Positions 44,523 through 53,974 of a stretch of DNA of 64,000 bases are shown here, piece after piece. The DNA comes from Pontibacter sp. HSC-14F20 (GTDB taxonomy: Bacteria; Bacteroidota; Bacteroidia; Cytophagales; Hymenobacteraceae): the NCBI RefSeq assembly GCF_019599265.1, contig NZ_JAHZTC010000005.1:1-64000 (forward strand), given 5' to 3'. Position numbers and translations under genes: made by a program. The notes below the pieces were generated by a model that ran no database searches, was not told the origin of the DNA, and saw nothing but the letters and a program-made list of their open reading frames with translations. Position 1 is the stretch's first letter. Every line of letters begins with the position of its first letter.

Positions 44523-47500
44523 ATGCAAATTACTAAAATAGAGCCATATAAGCCCGTTAACCATATTCGTATCGTAACGGCAGCCTCCCTGTTCGACGGG
44601 CATGATGCATCCATTAACATCATGCGCCGCATCATTCAGGCCTCCGGCGCCGAGGTGATTCACCTGGGCCACAACCGCTCCGTACAGGAGATCGTGGACT
44701 GCGCCGTGCAGGAAGATGCCCAGGCCATTGCCATTACCTCGTACCAGGGTGGTCACCTGGAGTACTTCAAATACATGTACGACCTGCTAAAAGAGCGCGG
44801 CTGCGGCCATATCCGTATTTTCGGCGGCGGCGGCGGGGTAATTCTACCCACTGAGATCGAGGAACTGCACGAATACGGGGTTGCCCGCATCTACTCCCCT
44901 GACGACGGCCGCGCCATGGGCTTGCAGGGTATGATCAACGACATGCTGGAGAAATGCGACTTCCCGACGGGCAAAGACCTGAATGGCGAGGCCAGTCACC
45001 TGCGCGATAAAGATCCAAAAGCTATTGCCCGCCTGATCTCGGCAGCAGAAAACTTCCCGGAAGAAGCCCGCAGTATTCTGAATGAAGTAAGAGAACAGGC
45101 CAAAGAAGTAAAAACGCCGGTGCTAGGTATAACAGGTACAGGGGGTGCAGGTAAATCATCTTTGGTAGATGAATTGGTGCGCCGCTTCCTGATAGACTTC
45201 CCTCAAAAGAAAATCGCCATCATTTCGGTAGATCCGTCGAAGCGTAAAACAGGTGGCGCTTTGCTTGGTGACCGTATACGCATGAACTCGATCTCGAACG
45301 AGCGGGTATACATGCGCTCGCTGGCCACGCGCCAAAGCAACCTCGCCCTGAGCAAGTATGTGCAGGACGCGGTGGATATCGTGAAGGCCGCAGATTTTGA
45401 CATGATCATCCTCGAAACATCCGGTATAGGCCAGTCAGATACCGAAATCATTGAGCACTCGGACATGAGTTTGTATGTGATGACGCCGGAGTACGGTGCC
45501 GCCACGCAGCTCGAGAAGATCGACATGCTCGACTTTGCTGATGTAATCGCCCTGAACAAATTTGACAAGCGCGGTGCCCTCGACGCCCTGCGTGACGTGA
45601 AAAAACAATACAAACGCAACCACCAGCTGTGGGATGTGAGCGACGAAGAGATTCCGGTTTTCGGCACCATTGCATCGCAGTTCAACGACCCGGGCATGAA
45701 CCAACTCTACCGTGCCGTGATGGCCAAGCTGAGCGAGAAAACCGGCGTGGAATTTAACTCCAACCTGCAGACTTCCAAAGAGATGTCGGAAAAGGTGTTC
45801 ATCATCCCTCCTGCCCGTACCCGCTACCTGTCTGAAATCTCCGAAACCATCCGCAGCTACGACAAGTGGACGAAGGATCAGGGCGAGATTGCTCAAAAAC
45901 TCTACGGCATCAAGAAGTCGATTGAGGCGGTGCAAGGTATAGAGGTCGAAGACAAAGACCGCCTGATCAAGCAACTCGAGCAGGCTTATGCCGAAGTAGA
46001 GCTGAGTCTGGACGGGCAGAACAAAAAAATTCTTGAGAACTGGAAAGAGAAAGTACAGGCTTACAAGAATGAGTTCTATATCTTCAAGGTGCGCGATAAA
46101 GAGCTGAAAATCAAGACACATACCGAGTCGCTTTCTCACCTGAAAATTCCGAAAGTTTCTACGCCACGCTACGAAGCATGGGGTGATTTACTGAAGTGGA
46201 ACCTGCAGGAGAATGTGCCGGGCGAGTTCCCATACACAGCGGGTGTGTTCCCGTTCAAGCGCGAAGGCGAAGACCCGACCCGTATGTTTGCCGGCGAAGG
46301 CGGACCGGAGCGTACCAACCGTCGCTTCCACTATGTGAGTTTGGGGATGCCAGCCAAGCGTCTGTCTACCGCCTTTGACTCGGTAACATTGTACGGCGAA
46401 GACCCCGATTTCAGACCAGATATTTATGGTAAGATTGGTAACTCCGGCGTGAGCATTTGCTGCCTCGACGATGCCAAGAAGCTGTACTCCGGCTTTAACC
46501 TGGCTGATCCGATGACTTCGGTTTCCATGACCATCAATGGTCCGGCTGCGATCCTGACCGGCTTCTTTATGAACGCTGCCATTGATCAGCAGTGTGAGCT
46601 TTACATTAAAGAGCACGGCCTGGAAGATGAGATCAACCAGAAAATTGAGGCTATTTACAAAGAGAAAGGTACAGCACGTCCGCAGTACCAGGGCGAGTTG
46701 CCGAAAGGCAACGATGGCTTAGGCCTGATGCTCCTCGGCGTAACCGGCGACCAGGTGTTGCCGGCTGAGGTATACGAGCCGATCAAAACGCGTACATTGG
46801 CAGCAGTGCGCGGTACTGTGCAGGCCGATATCCTGAAAGAAGACCAGGCGCAGAATACGTGTATTTTCTCCACAGAATTCTCGCTGCGTTTGATGGGTGA
46901 CGTGCAGGCTTACTTCATCGACAAGAACGTGCGTAACTTCTACTCGGTTTCCATCTCGGGCTACCACATTGCAGAGGCGGGTGCCAACCCTATTTCGCAG
47001 TTGGCCTTCACACTGGCAAACGGCTTTACGTTTGTAGAGTATTATGTGAGCCGCGGCATGGACATCAATAAGTTTGCGCCGAACCTGAGCTTCTTCTTCT
47101 CCAACGGTATCGACCCGGAATACGCGGTGATTGGTCGCGTGGCGCGTAGAATCTGGGCGAAAGCGATGAAGCACAAGTATAACGCCGATGCCCGTTCGCA
47201 GATGCTGAAGTACCACATCCAGACGTCCGGTCGTTCGCTGCACGCGCAGGAAATCGACTTCAACGATATCCGCACCACACTGCAGGCACTGTATGCAATT
47301 TATGACAACTGTAACTCACTGCATACCAATGCTTATGATGAGGCGATCACGACGCCAACCGAAGCATCTGTACGCCGTGCCATGGCGATTCAGCTGATCA
47401 TCAACCGGGAGTTAGGACTAGCGAAAAATGAGAACCCGCTGCAAGGCTCGTTCATCATCGAAGAACTGACCGACCTGGTGGAAGAAGCTGTATTAACGGA

Positions 47501-47909
47501 ATTTGACCGCATCACAGAACGTGGTGGCGTGTTGGGTGCTATGGAAACCATGTACCAGCGTGGTAAGATACAGGAGGAAAGTCTGTATTACGAAACACTG
47601 AAGCACACGGGCGAATATCCGATTATCGGCGTGAATACGTTCCTTTCGTCAACTGGCTCCCCTACGGTGTTGCCAACAGAAGTAATCCGTGCTACCGAAG
47701 AAGAAAAGCAGTACCAGATCTCAATGTTACAATCGCTGCAACAGCGCAATGCGGATAGATCTGCCGAAATGCTAAAGCGCATCCAGCAGGTGGCCATCAA
47801 CAACGGTAACATCTTTGAGGAGATGATGGAAACAGTGAAATTCTGCTCGCTGGGCCAGATCACCAATGCCTTGTTTGAGGTAGGCGGACAGTACCGCAGA
47901 AATATGTAA
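44523..47909 (+). CDS. icmF: Fused isobutyryl-CoA mutase (IcmF)
   Basis: The 1128-residue fusion has the IcmF domain order: N-terminal B12-binding domain (1-150; [11 protein letters not shown] with lower-ligand His27, and SYQGGHLEY), a MeaI-type G-protein chaperone (about 200-420; [21 protein letters not shown]-loop) and the C-terminal acyl-CoA mutase barrel (about 550-1128; [20 protein letters not shown]). It interconverts isobutyryl-CoA and n-butyryl-CoA in valine or branched-chain fatty-acid breakdown; some family members also handle other short acyl-CoAs. It stands alone and ends in a strong terminator; a TATATTCG-like -7 box is near 44490. Confidence 0.93.
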   Translation: MQITKIEPYKPVNHIRIVTAASLFDGHDASINIMRRIIQASGAEVIHLGHNRSVQEIVDCAVQEDAQAIAITSYQGGHLEYFKYMYDLLKERGCGHIRIFGGGGGVILPTEIEELHEYGVARIYSPDDGRAMGLQGMINDMLEKCDFPTGKDLNGEASHLRDKDPKAIARLISAAENFPEEARSILNEVREQAKEVKTPVLGITGTGGAGKSSLVDELVRRFLIDFPQKKIAIISVDPSKRKTGGALLGDRIRMNSISNERVYMRSLATRQSNLALSKYVQDAVDIVKAADFDMIILETSGIGQSDTEIIEHSDMSLYVMTPEYGAATQLEKIDMLDFADVIALNKFDKRGALDALRDVKKQYKRNHQLWDVSDEEIPVFGTIASQFNDPGMNQLYRAVMAKLSEKTGVEFNSNLQTSKEMSEKVFIIPPARTRYLSEISETIRSYDKWTKDQGEIAQKLYGIKKSIEAVQGIEVEDKDRLIKQLEQAYAEVELSLDGQNKKILENWKEKVQAYKNEFYIFKVRDKELKIKTHTESLSHLKIPKVSTPRYEAWGDLLKWNLQENVPGEFPYTAGVFPFKREGEDPTRMFAGEGGPERTNRRFHYVSLGMPAKRLSTAFDSVTLYGEDPDFRPDIYGKIGNSGVSICCLDDAKKLYSGFNLADPMTSVSMTINGPAAILTGFFMNAAIDQQCELYIKEHGLEDEINQKIEAIYKEKGTARPQYQGELPKGNDGLGLMLLGVTGDQVLPAEVYEPIKTRTLAAVRGTVQADILKEDQAQNTCIFSTEFSLRLMGDVQAYFIDKNVRNFYSVSISGYHIAEAGANPISQLAFTLANGFTFVEYYVSRGMDINKFAPNLSFFFSNGIDPEYAVIGRVARRIWAKAMKHKYNADARSQMLKYHIQTSGRSLHAQEIDFNDIRTTLQALYAIYDNCNSLHTNAYDEAITTPTEASVRRAMAIQLIINRELGLAKNENPLQGSFIIEELTDLVEEAVLTEFDRITERGGVLGAMETMYQRGKIQEESLYYETLKHTGEYPIIGVNTFLSSTGSPTVLPTEVIRATEEEKQYQISMLQSLQQRNADRSAEMLKRIQQVAINNGNIFEEMMETVKFCSLGQITNALFEVGGQYRRNM

Positions 47910-47947
47910 TTAAATTTACATAATGCCAGTGATGCTGGCGTTAGTAG

Positions 47948-47976
47948 AAAGGCCGGGCAATAGTCCGGCCTTTTTT
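47948..47976 (+). terminator. Rho-independent terminator after icmF
   Basis: The perfect stem AAAGGCCGG/CCGGCCTTT (47948-47956 with 47965-47973) has an 8-nt loop followed by T residues. Confidence 0.92.
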
Positions 47977-48053
47977 ATACCTGCTGACAAACAGCAGCCT
48001 GACAACAAATTGCAACCTAGGAAGGTATACAGCAAGATATTAGCATCGCGTTT

Positions 48054-48215
48054 ATGAAAACAAAAAACACAGACTCAGAAGATTTTCCATTTGTGCTCAT
48101 TGGCTCCGCCCTCCTATTTCTAGGCCTGGCCACTTACGTATACCTCAGCACGAGAATAGTCGAAGATGACATTGATTTTGACCTATGGGACGAAGACGTG
48201 AACGATTATGTCTGA
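48054..48215 (+). CDS. 53-residue single-pass membrane protein with acidic tail
   Basis: The small frame starts at ATG 48054 and ends with TGA at 48213-48215. Residues 12-31 (PFVLIGSALLFLGLATYVYL) form one membrane segment, and the C-terminal tail is very acidic (VEDDIDFDLWDEDVNDYV). There is no homologue I can name. It lies in its own unit between the icmF terminator and a bidirectional terminator at 48251-48296. Another small protein at 50758 has the same plan of a hydrophobic N-terminal segment and a short acidic tail. Confidence 0.5.
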   Translation: MKTKNTDSEDFPFVLIGSALLFLGLATYVYLSTRIVEDDIDFDLWDEDVNDYV

Positions 48216-48250
48216 TAAAACAGGTATAGATCGTCACCGATTTCAAAAAC

Positions 48251-48296
48251 AAAAAGCCAGTTCGCTATACCTTTTCAGGTTGCGAACCGGCTTTTT
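48251..48296. terminator. Bidirectional terminator
   Basis: Arms AAAAAGCCAGTTCGC (48251-48265) and GCGAACCGGCTTTTT (48282-48296) pair with one mismatch; A- and T-runs at both ends give termination either way. It separates the rightward small protein from the leftward Rnk-like gene. A CTATACCT octamer spans the stem-loop junction. Confidence 0.8.
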
Positions 48297-48315
48297 GCCA
48301 GGTATATACTAAACC

Positions 48316-48726
48316 TTATAATGCGAAATTGCCGGATGCCTCCGGTTGGAAAGTTACTTTCTCTATCTTGTAGTTAATGGTGCCGGATGGCACAGGCCAT
48401 TCCACCTCATCTCCTTCTCTGCAGCCTATAATTGCCGTGCCGACTGGTGCTAAAATCGAGATCCTGCGGGCATTTACATCGGCATCTTTCGGGTATACCA
48501 ATGTAATTTCCATTTTATTGCCACTTTTCAGGTCCCGCAACAACACACTGGAGTTCATGGTCACGACCTCAGCCGGAATCTCTTCAGAAGCAACCCGTTT
48601 GGAACGCTTCAGTTCCTCCCCAAGTTTGGCGATGTTGGCTTGCATGCCCGGCCCTTTTCTTTGCTGTTGCACCAGGTCAATCAGGCGCTTATAGTCCTTC
48701 TCCGTCAGATAGATCACATTTTCCAT
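48316..48726 (-). CDS. Rnk/GreA-like nucleoside diphosphate kinase regulator
   Basis: The start at 48726 (MENVIYLTEKDYKRLIDLVQ) is chosen; the longer frame overlaps the upstream gene. The 136-residue protein has a short helical N-terminus and a C-terminal Gre-factor FKBP-like domain (SVLLRDLKSGNKMEITLVYP, AIIGCREGDEVEWPVPSGTI). This is the Rnk type, whose relatives act on RNA polymerase or on nucleoside diphosphate kinase. The coiled-coil finger of full GreA/GreB is missing. It lies 1 bp after the stop of the FMN glutamate-synthase-like gene, so the two are cotranscribed. Confidence 0.82.
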   Translation of the reverse strand: MENVIYLTEKDYKRLIDLVQQQRKGPGMQANIAKLGEELKRSKRVASEEIPAEVVTMNSSVLLRDLKSGNKMEITLVYPKDADVNARRISILAPVGTAIIGCREGDEVEWPVPSGTINYKIEKVTFQPEASGNFAL

Positions 48727-48727
48727 A

Positions 48728-50284
48728 TCAATTAAGTACGTAATTTTTGCTGATAGGACTGGATGAAGGCTTCTTTGGGAAATAAATATCCCGGAAGCTT
48801 TTCGTTTGCCCCTGCTCCACACGTCTGAAAATTTTGTCCGGAGTAATACCTTCCAGCGAAGCAAAACCACAAGCTTCCATCACCTCGATGGTAGATTTAA
48901 TGGTATTGCCATGGAAGTTGGCTACACGCACCCGTTTATCAGCTACGTCCAGCCCCTTGTACAGGTTCTTATCCTGTGTGGCTATACCTACAGGGCAGCG
49001 ACCGGAGTCACACTGCAGTGCCTGAATACAACCCAGCGCGAACATCATACCGCGGGCGCTGTAGCAACTGTCGGCACCCAACGAAATGGCTTTGATAATG
49101 TCTACTCCCGTGATAATCTTACCGGCTGCAATCAGTTTGATTTGATCGCGCAGTCCGTACAGCTCCAGCATGTGCTGCACGTAAGCCAGCGCATCGTAAA
49201 GCGGCATACCCAAGCTATCTGTAAATTCCAGTGGCGCTGCACCAGTTCCTCCTTCAGCTCCATCAATTGTAATAAAATCCGGATAGAGACGGTTGTGCTT
49301 CATTTCCTGGCACAGGAGTTCAAACTCCTGCTTGTTGCCAATACAAAGTTTTATACCGATAGGTTTGCCCTCGGACAATACACGCAGCTGCTCAATGAAC
49401 AGCAACATAGTGAACTGGTCTTTAAAAGCAGAGTGCGCTGGCGGAGAAGCCACTGTGGTATAAGGTTCTACCTTACGTATAGCTGCAATCTCGGGCGTGT
49501 TTTTAGCCGCGGGAAGTATACCGCCGTGGCCTGGCTTGGCTCCCTGCGACAACTTAATTTCCACCATCTTGATGTTCGGGTGCTTTACCTGCTCCTGAAA
49601 CAGTTTTTCGGAGAAGTTGCCGTCTTTGTCACGGCAGCCAAAGTAGCCCGTACCAATTTGCCAGATCAGATCGCCGCCTCCCTCAATATGGAAAGGGCTC
49701 ACACCACCCTCGCCGGTATTGTGCGCAAAGCCACCTAGTTTGGCACCAGAACTAAGTGCGGTAATAGCGGTTTTGCTCAATGAGCCGTAGCTCATGGCCG
49801 AGATGTTGTAAATGCTGGCGCTATAAGGTTGCCTGCAGCGGCTGCCCCCTATCGTTACGCGCAGGTCCTGGGCCTGCACATGCACCGGGAACATGGTATG
49901 CGCAATCCACTCAAAGCCGGGATCCTGGCTATTGGCCTGCATACCAAAAGGAACTGTCTGGCGAACGTTTTTGGCGCGTTGATACACAATAGAACGCTGG
50001 CGGCGGCTAAAGGGCTTGCCATCTAGATCTGACTCGAAAAAGTACTGCCGTAATTCCGGGCGGATGCTCTCAAAGAAATAGCGCAGATAGCCTACTAATG
50101 GGTAGTTGCGCAAAATCGAATGCCTGCCCTGCCGGACGTTGCCCAGGTATAGCAGGTGCAACGGTATAATGGCTACAAGTAGCCACAGATACTGCCGCTC
50201 GAACACCGATAAAAACAAGGTAATCAGATAAGCTGATAAGAAGGCATATCCCATGGATTGCCTCACACTGACCTTACTTGCCAT
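48728..50284 (-). CDS. FMN-binding glutamate synthase-like protein
   Basis: The 518-residue protein has the FMN-binding/synthase domain of glutamate synthase (GltB central region). Key segments: GGFAHNTGEGGVSPFHIEGG, EIKLSQGAKPGHGGILPAAK, TIDGAEGGTGAAPLEFTDSL and the cysteine cluster region ALQCDSGRCPVGIATQDKNL. An N-terminal pair of membrane-like segments (residues about 12-45) distinguishes it from the soluble enzyme. Relatives lack the amidotransferase domain, so ammonia-dependent or another FMN-linked reaction is possible. It is the upstream gene of a two-gene leftward operon with the Rnk-like gene. Confidence 0.87.
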   Translation of the reverse strand: MASKVSVRQSMGYAFLSAYLITLFLSVFERQYLWLLVAIIPLHLLYLGNVRQGRHSILRNYPLVGYLRYFFESIRPELRQYFFESDLDGKPFSRRQRSIVYQRAKNVRQTVPFGMQANSQDPGFEWIAHTMFPVHVQAQDLRVTIGGSRCRQPYSASIYNISAMSYGSLSKTAITALSSGAKLGGFAHNTGEGGVSPFHIEGGGDLIWQIGTGYFGCRDKDGNFSEKLFQEQVKHPNIKMVEIKLSQGAKPGHGGILPAAKNTPEIAAIRKVEPYTTVASPPAHSAFKDQFTMLLFIEQLRVLSEGKPIGIKLCIGNKQEFELLCQEMKHNRLYPDFITIDGAEGGTGAAPLEFTDSLGMPLYDALAYVQHMLELYGLRDQIKLIAAGKIITGVDIIKAISLGADSCYSARGMMFALGCIQALQCDSGRCPVGIATQDKNLYKGLDVADKRVRVANFHGNTIKSTIEVMEACGFASLEGITPDKIFRRVEQGQTKSFRDIYFPKKPSSSPISKNYVLN

Positions 50285-50757
50285 GATGAAAAACCAATGA
50301 AAATGAATTAGATAAGTAAAATTGCTAAACCAGCATTGAGTAATTGCCAGTCTTGTTTGTGGGATGCCAGAGTCTAGAGCTCCGGCTTACTTGCAAAAGG
50401 CCTTGGGAGAGGAAAAAAAGTCAAGGCAATAACCGTTCAGCTCATCACACATGGCTACATGGTGAGATGTCGCTACCAGACCCGAAGCAGGTATAGCAAG
50501 CCAGGAAGAATAGTATATGCCGGATGGCCTCATAATCTATAGGATTAATACTGCAAAGTTAGCGGAAAGAAAAGGAGAAAACACAAAAATTGGTCACTAA
50601 TAATTATAAAGCAGGCAGTATCTTGACCCAAAAGGCAGGATAATTCTCCATTATCTCGCTTTAGTACTAAAATGCAATAAATGAAGCGATAAAGATAGTA
50701 ACCTAAACCACTATATAGCGTTAAAAAATGCAAGTTTAACTCTTCAGGCAAAAAAAC
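50285..50757. other. Intergenic region, no gene called
   Basis: About 470 bp lie between the divergent glutamate-synthase-like gene and a small rightward gene. A CAGGTATAGC motif lies at about 50488. A leftward 110-codon frame (50545-50877) overlaps the small protein and has no recognisable motif. I see no promoter I can defend. Confidence 0.35.
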
Positions 50758-50889
50758 ATGATGCGCTTTACGACAATCTCCTCTCTCCTGCTTATCGGCA
50801 CCACATTTGGCTACTTCATGAAGAGCTGGATAGCGCCGGAGCAACTCCAAATGGATCTCCACGAAGAAGATATACACTTGTATCTCTAG
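50758..50889 (+). CDS. 43-residue small membrane or secreted protein
   Basis: The frame starts ATG ATG at 50758 and stops with TAG at 50887-50889: a hydrophobic N-terminal segment (MRFTTISSLLLIGTTFGYFM) and a short acidic C-terminus (QMDLHEEDIHLYL). I do not recognise it. It is followed 24 bp later by a clean terminator and sits alone between two transcription units, so it is probably a real small gene. The build matches the 53-residue protein at 48054. Confidence 0.45.
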   Translation: MMRFTTISSLLLIGTTFGYFMKSWIAPEQLQMDLHEEDIHLYL

Positions 50890-50913
50890 ACTTGCGACTG
50901 TTGTTTATATACG

Positions 50914-50941
50914 AAAAAGCAGGTATAGCACCTGCTTTTTT
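50914..50941 (+). terminator. Rho-independent terminator made from the octamer
   Basis: The 11-bp stem AAAAAGCAGGT/ACCTGCTTTTT (50914-50924 and 50930-50940) with a 5-nt loop ends in a T-run. The stem-loop contains CAGGTATAGC, the window's over-represented motif. Confidence 0.88.
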
Positions 50942-51029
50942 CTCTTGATTGAGCCTCACTTAGGTTAATAGGTCCATTACCCGTACCTTTATCTCCCGAA
51001 AATCAATCCTATCATCCATATCATTATAC

Positions 51030-51629
51030 ATGACACTACAGGAAAAAATAAGCTACATTATTGGCCGCGACATGGCTGCCAACCTCCAAAAACAAGGTAT
51101 AGAAATCGAAGCAGCGTCTTTTATGAATGGCTTGCAAGAGGTCATTGCTGGTGAGCCTTCCTCTTTATCCCAGCAGGAAATCCAGATGGCCATGATGGCG
51201 CTGCAGCAGGAAATGCAGGAGAAACAAGGTGCCAAAGGTGGTGAGAATCAGAAAGCCGGCGAAGCCTTTTTAGCTGAAAACAAAAACAAGGAAGGTATAA
51301 AAACACTGCCAAGCGGTCTGCAGTACCAGGTACTGGAAGAAGGTACGGGCAAATCACCTGCTGCTTCCGATAAAGTAACAACCCACTACCACGGCACTCT
51401 GATCGACGGTACTGTATTCGACTCAAGCTATGAGCGCGGACAGCCGGCAACTTTTCCGGTGAACGGTGTCATTGCGGGCTGGACAGAGGCGCTTCAGTTA
51501 ATGAAAGAAGGTGCCAAATGGAGATTGTTCATTCCTTCGGATCTGGCCTATGGCTCGCAGGGCGCCGGTGACGTGATCGGACCAAACACAACTCTGATTT
51601 TTGATGTAGAACTGATCTCGGTACATTAA
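51030..51629 (+). CDS. FKBP-type peptidyl-prolyl isomerase
   Basis: The 199-residue protein has an N-terminal FKBP_N-like helical dimerisation part (1-70; YIIGRDMAANLQKQGIEIEA) and a C-terminal FKBP domain (about 95-199; VTTHYHGTLIDGTVFDSSYE, FPVNGVIAGWTEALQLMKEG, LAYGSQGAGDVIGPNTTLIF). No signal peptide is visible, so it is probably cytoplasmic, unlike Mip-type secreted relatives. It assists protein folding by cis-trans isomerisation of prolyl bonds. It has its own transcription unit ending in an 18-bp terminator. Confidence 0.94.
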   Translation: MTLQEKISYIIGRDMAANLQKQGIEIEAASFMNGLQEVIAGEPSSLSQQEIQMAMMALQQEMQEKQGAKGGENQKAGEAFLAENKNKEGIKTLPSGLQYQVLEEGTGKSPAASDKVTTHYHGTLIDGTVFDSSYERGQPATFPVNGVIAGWTEALQLMKEGAKWRLFIPSDLAYGSQGAGDVIGPNTTLIFDVELISVH

Positions 51630-51649
51630 GCTATACCTGCTCATATATA

Positions 51650-51692
51650 AAAAGGTCCGGCTGACGTAATCATAACGTCAGCCGGACCTTTT
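51650..51692. terminator. Strong bidirectional terminator
   Basis: A perfect 18-bp stem (51650-51667 with 51675-51692) with a 7-nt loop is flanked by A- and T-runs. It separates the FKBP gene from the convergent STAS-like gene. Confidence 0.9.
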
Positions 51693-51712
51693 CTTTTAAG
51701 ACGGAGCTATAC

Positions 51713-52204
51713 CTAAGCTATCTTCAAATCGGTTTCAACCATTTCGTGCAGCCAGCGACGGCTTTCTTCCTGGTATAGGAAATGATTTATGATCATAAAA
51801 TTATCTCCATCCATCAGCTCATCCCCATTTATTTCATTTACCAGGCTGTTGTAAGCAAATACCGGCACCACGATCGCCACAAACACATTTTTGTTTACAG
51901 CCCGCAGCACTTCCGGGAAAATATACTTAAAGACCCACTGCTGATCCACTTTTTCGATCGCTAACCTACTTTGCAGATCCATAACCCACTTTTGGGGTTT
52001 GTAAGTAAGCACCATATTCATAATATGGGCATACCCCTGACGCAGCTCACTGGAGCTTACCTCTCCCTCCCATTTAATAAAAAGTGTTTCCTCTTCATGC
52101 TGATACTTCAGTATCAGTTGCTCCTTGAGCACACTCCGGTGCTGGTCTTTTGCCGAAAAATGCATACCAAAAGCATTGGCACCCATTAAATTATCTGTGT
52201 ACAT
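51713..52204 (-). CDS. STAS/SpoIIAA-like protein, paralogue 1
   Basis: The 163-residue protein has the layout of small STAS-like or SpoIIAA-like proteins common in Cytophagales: an early strand (EETLFIKWEGEVSSSELRQG), a central DLQSR turn after WVMD, FPEVLRAVNKNVFVAIVVPV, and a C-terminal NHFLYQEESRRWLHEM. Two related proteins lie at 53975-54418 and 56677-57090. Such proteins may be sensor-like switches, but the partner is unknown. Sequence identity among the three is low, so they are divergent. It is leftward, between the FKBP and glutamate dehydrogenase genes. Confidence 0.65.
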   Translation of the reverse strand: MYTDNLMGANAFGMHFSAKDQHRSVLKEQLILKYQHEEETLFIKWEGEVSSSELRQGYAHIMNMVLTYKPQKWVMDLQSRLAIEKVDQQWVFKYIFPEVLRAVNKNVFVAIVVPVFAYNSLVNEINGDELMDGDNFMIINHFLYQEESRRWLHEMVETDLKIA

Positions 52205-52521
52205 GGTATGTGGCAGATTAAGCGGCGCTAGGCCATAAAGTAGAATACATGGATGAAGTTTTTAAACAAAATCAATACAATTATGATAATGTCATAAACA
52301 AAGATGTAATAATTATATATATAAAACAAAAAATAATTAAATAATTTATTGGTATCATATATTAAGTTTCTCTAACTAGCTTACTGACAAGTTACTACTG
52401 CATGGATTTATTTTCGGTCTTAGCAGGCCCGTTTTTGAAACCAAAGCCGATAATTAAACAAATTAACCCGGGTGACGTTCTAAACTCAATTAATGCATTC
52501 ACCAAAAAAAGAAATATTCCC
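52205..52521. other. AT-rich intergenic region upstream of gdhA
   Basis: This is a strongly A+T-rich spacer. A 40-codon in-frame extension of the glutamate dehydrogenase (from ATG 52402) has unrelated composition and is not part of the conserved enzyme, so I treat it as leader sequence. No clear promoter consensus is visible. Confidence 0.4.
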
Positions 52522-53946
52522 ATGGCAAACACCCAAAATGAAGGCAAAAAATTTCTGGATAGTGTGCACCAGTTCTTCGACCACGCTGCCAGTTATTCAA
52601 AGCTTGACTCTGGTATTCTGGCCCAGATAAAGACCTGCAACAGTGTTTACAAAGTATCGTTTCCGGTTGAGATTGACGGTCGTGTAGAAGTGATCGAAGG
52701 CATTCGGGTACAGCACAGCCATCACAAACTTCCATCTAAGGGAGGTATACGATTTAGCATGCAGGTAGATGAGGATGAGGTGAAGGCACTTGCAACGCTG
52801 ATGACATTTAAGTGCGCTGTGGTGGATGTTCCGTTTGGAGGTGCCAAGGGAGGCGTAAAGATCAATCCGCGTACAAGTTCTGTAAAAACGCTTGAGAAAG
52901 TAACCCGACGATATGCAGCTGAGCTGATTAAGAAAAACCTGATCGGGCCAGGTATGGACGTGCCGGCACCAGACTACGGAACGGGTAGCCGCGAAATGGC
53001 CTGGATTGCTGATACCTACCAGGCACTTAAGTATGGCGAAACCAATGCGCTGGGCTGCGTAACCGGTAAGCCTGTCGGGCAGGGCGGTATACGAGGCCGT
53101 GCGGAAGCCACTGGTTTGGGTGTTTTTTATGGTATACGTGAAGCCTTGGGCGACACCGACCTCATGAAAAAAGCAGGTATAGACGGCAATACCATGGAGG
53201 GCAAGCGCATCATCGTGCAGGGTCTGGGTAATGTGGGCTACAATGCCGCGCACTTCTGCCAGCAGGACGGTGCCATTATCATAGGTATAGCCGAGCGCGA
53301 AGGCGGCATTTATAATACCAACGGCATCGATGTGGCCGAGGCCTTTAAGCATCGTAGCGAAACAGGGTCTATTCTGAATTTTGGCCAGTGCAAGAATTTT
53401 GAAAACTCAGCCGACCTGCTGGAGGAAGAATGTGATGTTCTGCTTCCGGCTGCGCTCGAAAACCAGATTAATGCTGACAATGCAGCCCGCATTAAAGCCA
53501 AAATAGTGGCGGAAGGCGCCAATGGTCCCGTTACCCGTGATGCTGAAAAGATATTGCTGGCTAAAGGCATTATCATTATACCTGACCTGTACATCAACGC
53601 TGGTGGCGTAACGGTTTCCTACTTCGAGTGGCTAAAAAACCTGTCTAATGTGCGTTTTGGGCGTATGGGAAAACGGGCAGAAGAAGCCAGTCACCGCCGG
53701 CTTGTAAACGCGATAGAAACTGCGTCCGGTAAGAGCATGACAACGCACGAACGCAATTTACTTATACAGGGCTCGGATGAGATCAGTCTGGTACGTTCCG
53801 GATTAGAAGATACCATGATTAATGCCTATCACGAGATCAGGGGGGTGATGAACAGAAAAGATATAGAAGATATGCGTACAGCGGCTTTCCTTTCGGCTAT
53901 TGAAAAGATAGGCGTAAGCTACGAGGCGCTTGGTATCTTTCCTTGA
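52522..53946 (+). CDS. Glutamate dehydrogenase (Glu/Leu/Phe/Val family)
   Basis: Start 52522 (MANTQNEGKKFLDSVHQFFD) is chosen over an in-frame ATG 40 codons upstream. The roughly 474-residue enzyme carries LPSKGGIRFSMQVDEDEVKA, FKCAVVDVPFGGAKGGVKIN with the catalytic Lys, MDVPAPDYGTGSREM with the catalytic Asp, and the NAD(P)-binding VQGLGNVGYNAAHF. It interconverts glutamate and 2-oxoglutarate plus ammonia. Hexameric enzymes of this kind are usually 410-450 residues. It is flanked by two STAS-like genes on the opposite strand. A CTATACCT/AGGTATAG octamer occurs twice in the gene. Confidence 0.93.
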   Translation: MANTQNEGKKFLDSVHQFFDHAASYSKLDSGILAQIKTCNSVYKVSFPVEIDGRVEVIEGIRVQHSHHKLPSKGGIRFSMQVDEDEVKALATLMTFKCAVVDVPFGGAKGGVKINPRTSSVKTLEKVTRRYAAELIKKNLIGPGMDVPAPDYGTGSREMAWIADTYQALKYGETNALGCVTGKPVGQGGIRGRAEATGLGVFYGIREALGDTDLMKKAGIDGNTMEGKRIIVQGLGNVGYNAAHFCQQDGAIIIGIAEREGGIYNTNGIDVAEAFKHRSETGSILNFGQCKNFENSADLLEEECDVLLPAALENQINADNAARIKAKIVAEGANGPVTRDAEKILLAKGIIIIPDLYINAGGVTVSYFEWLKNLSNVRFGRMGKRAEEASHRRLVNAIETASGKSMTTHERNLLIQGSDEISLVRSGLEDTMINAYHEIRGVMNRKDIEDMRTAAFLSAIEKIGVSYEALGIFP

Positions 53947-53974
53947 TCGGCAAGTGAATCTATTGCAACAGAGG

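Noticed and set aside
44523-47909. Methylmalonyl-CoA mutase
   Set aside because: The B12-G-protein-mutase fusion order and the length are those of IcmF rather than of a two-subunit methylmalonyl-CoA mutase.
50545-50877. Leftward 110-codon frame
   Set aside because: Overlaps the better-supported small rightward frame at 50758 and has no motif.
52402-52521. 40-residue N-terminal extension of glutamate dehydrogenase
   Set aside because: The extension lies outside the conserved enzyme and the internal ATG at 52522 fits family length; kept as leader sequence.
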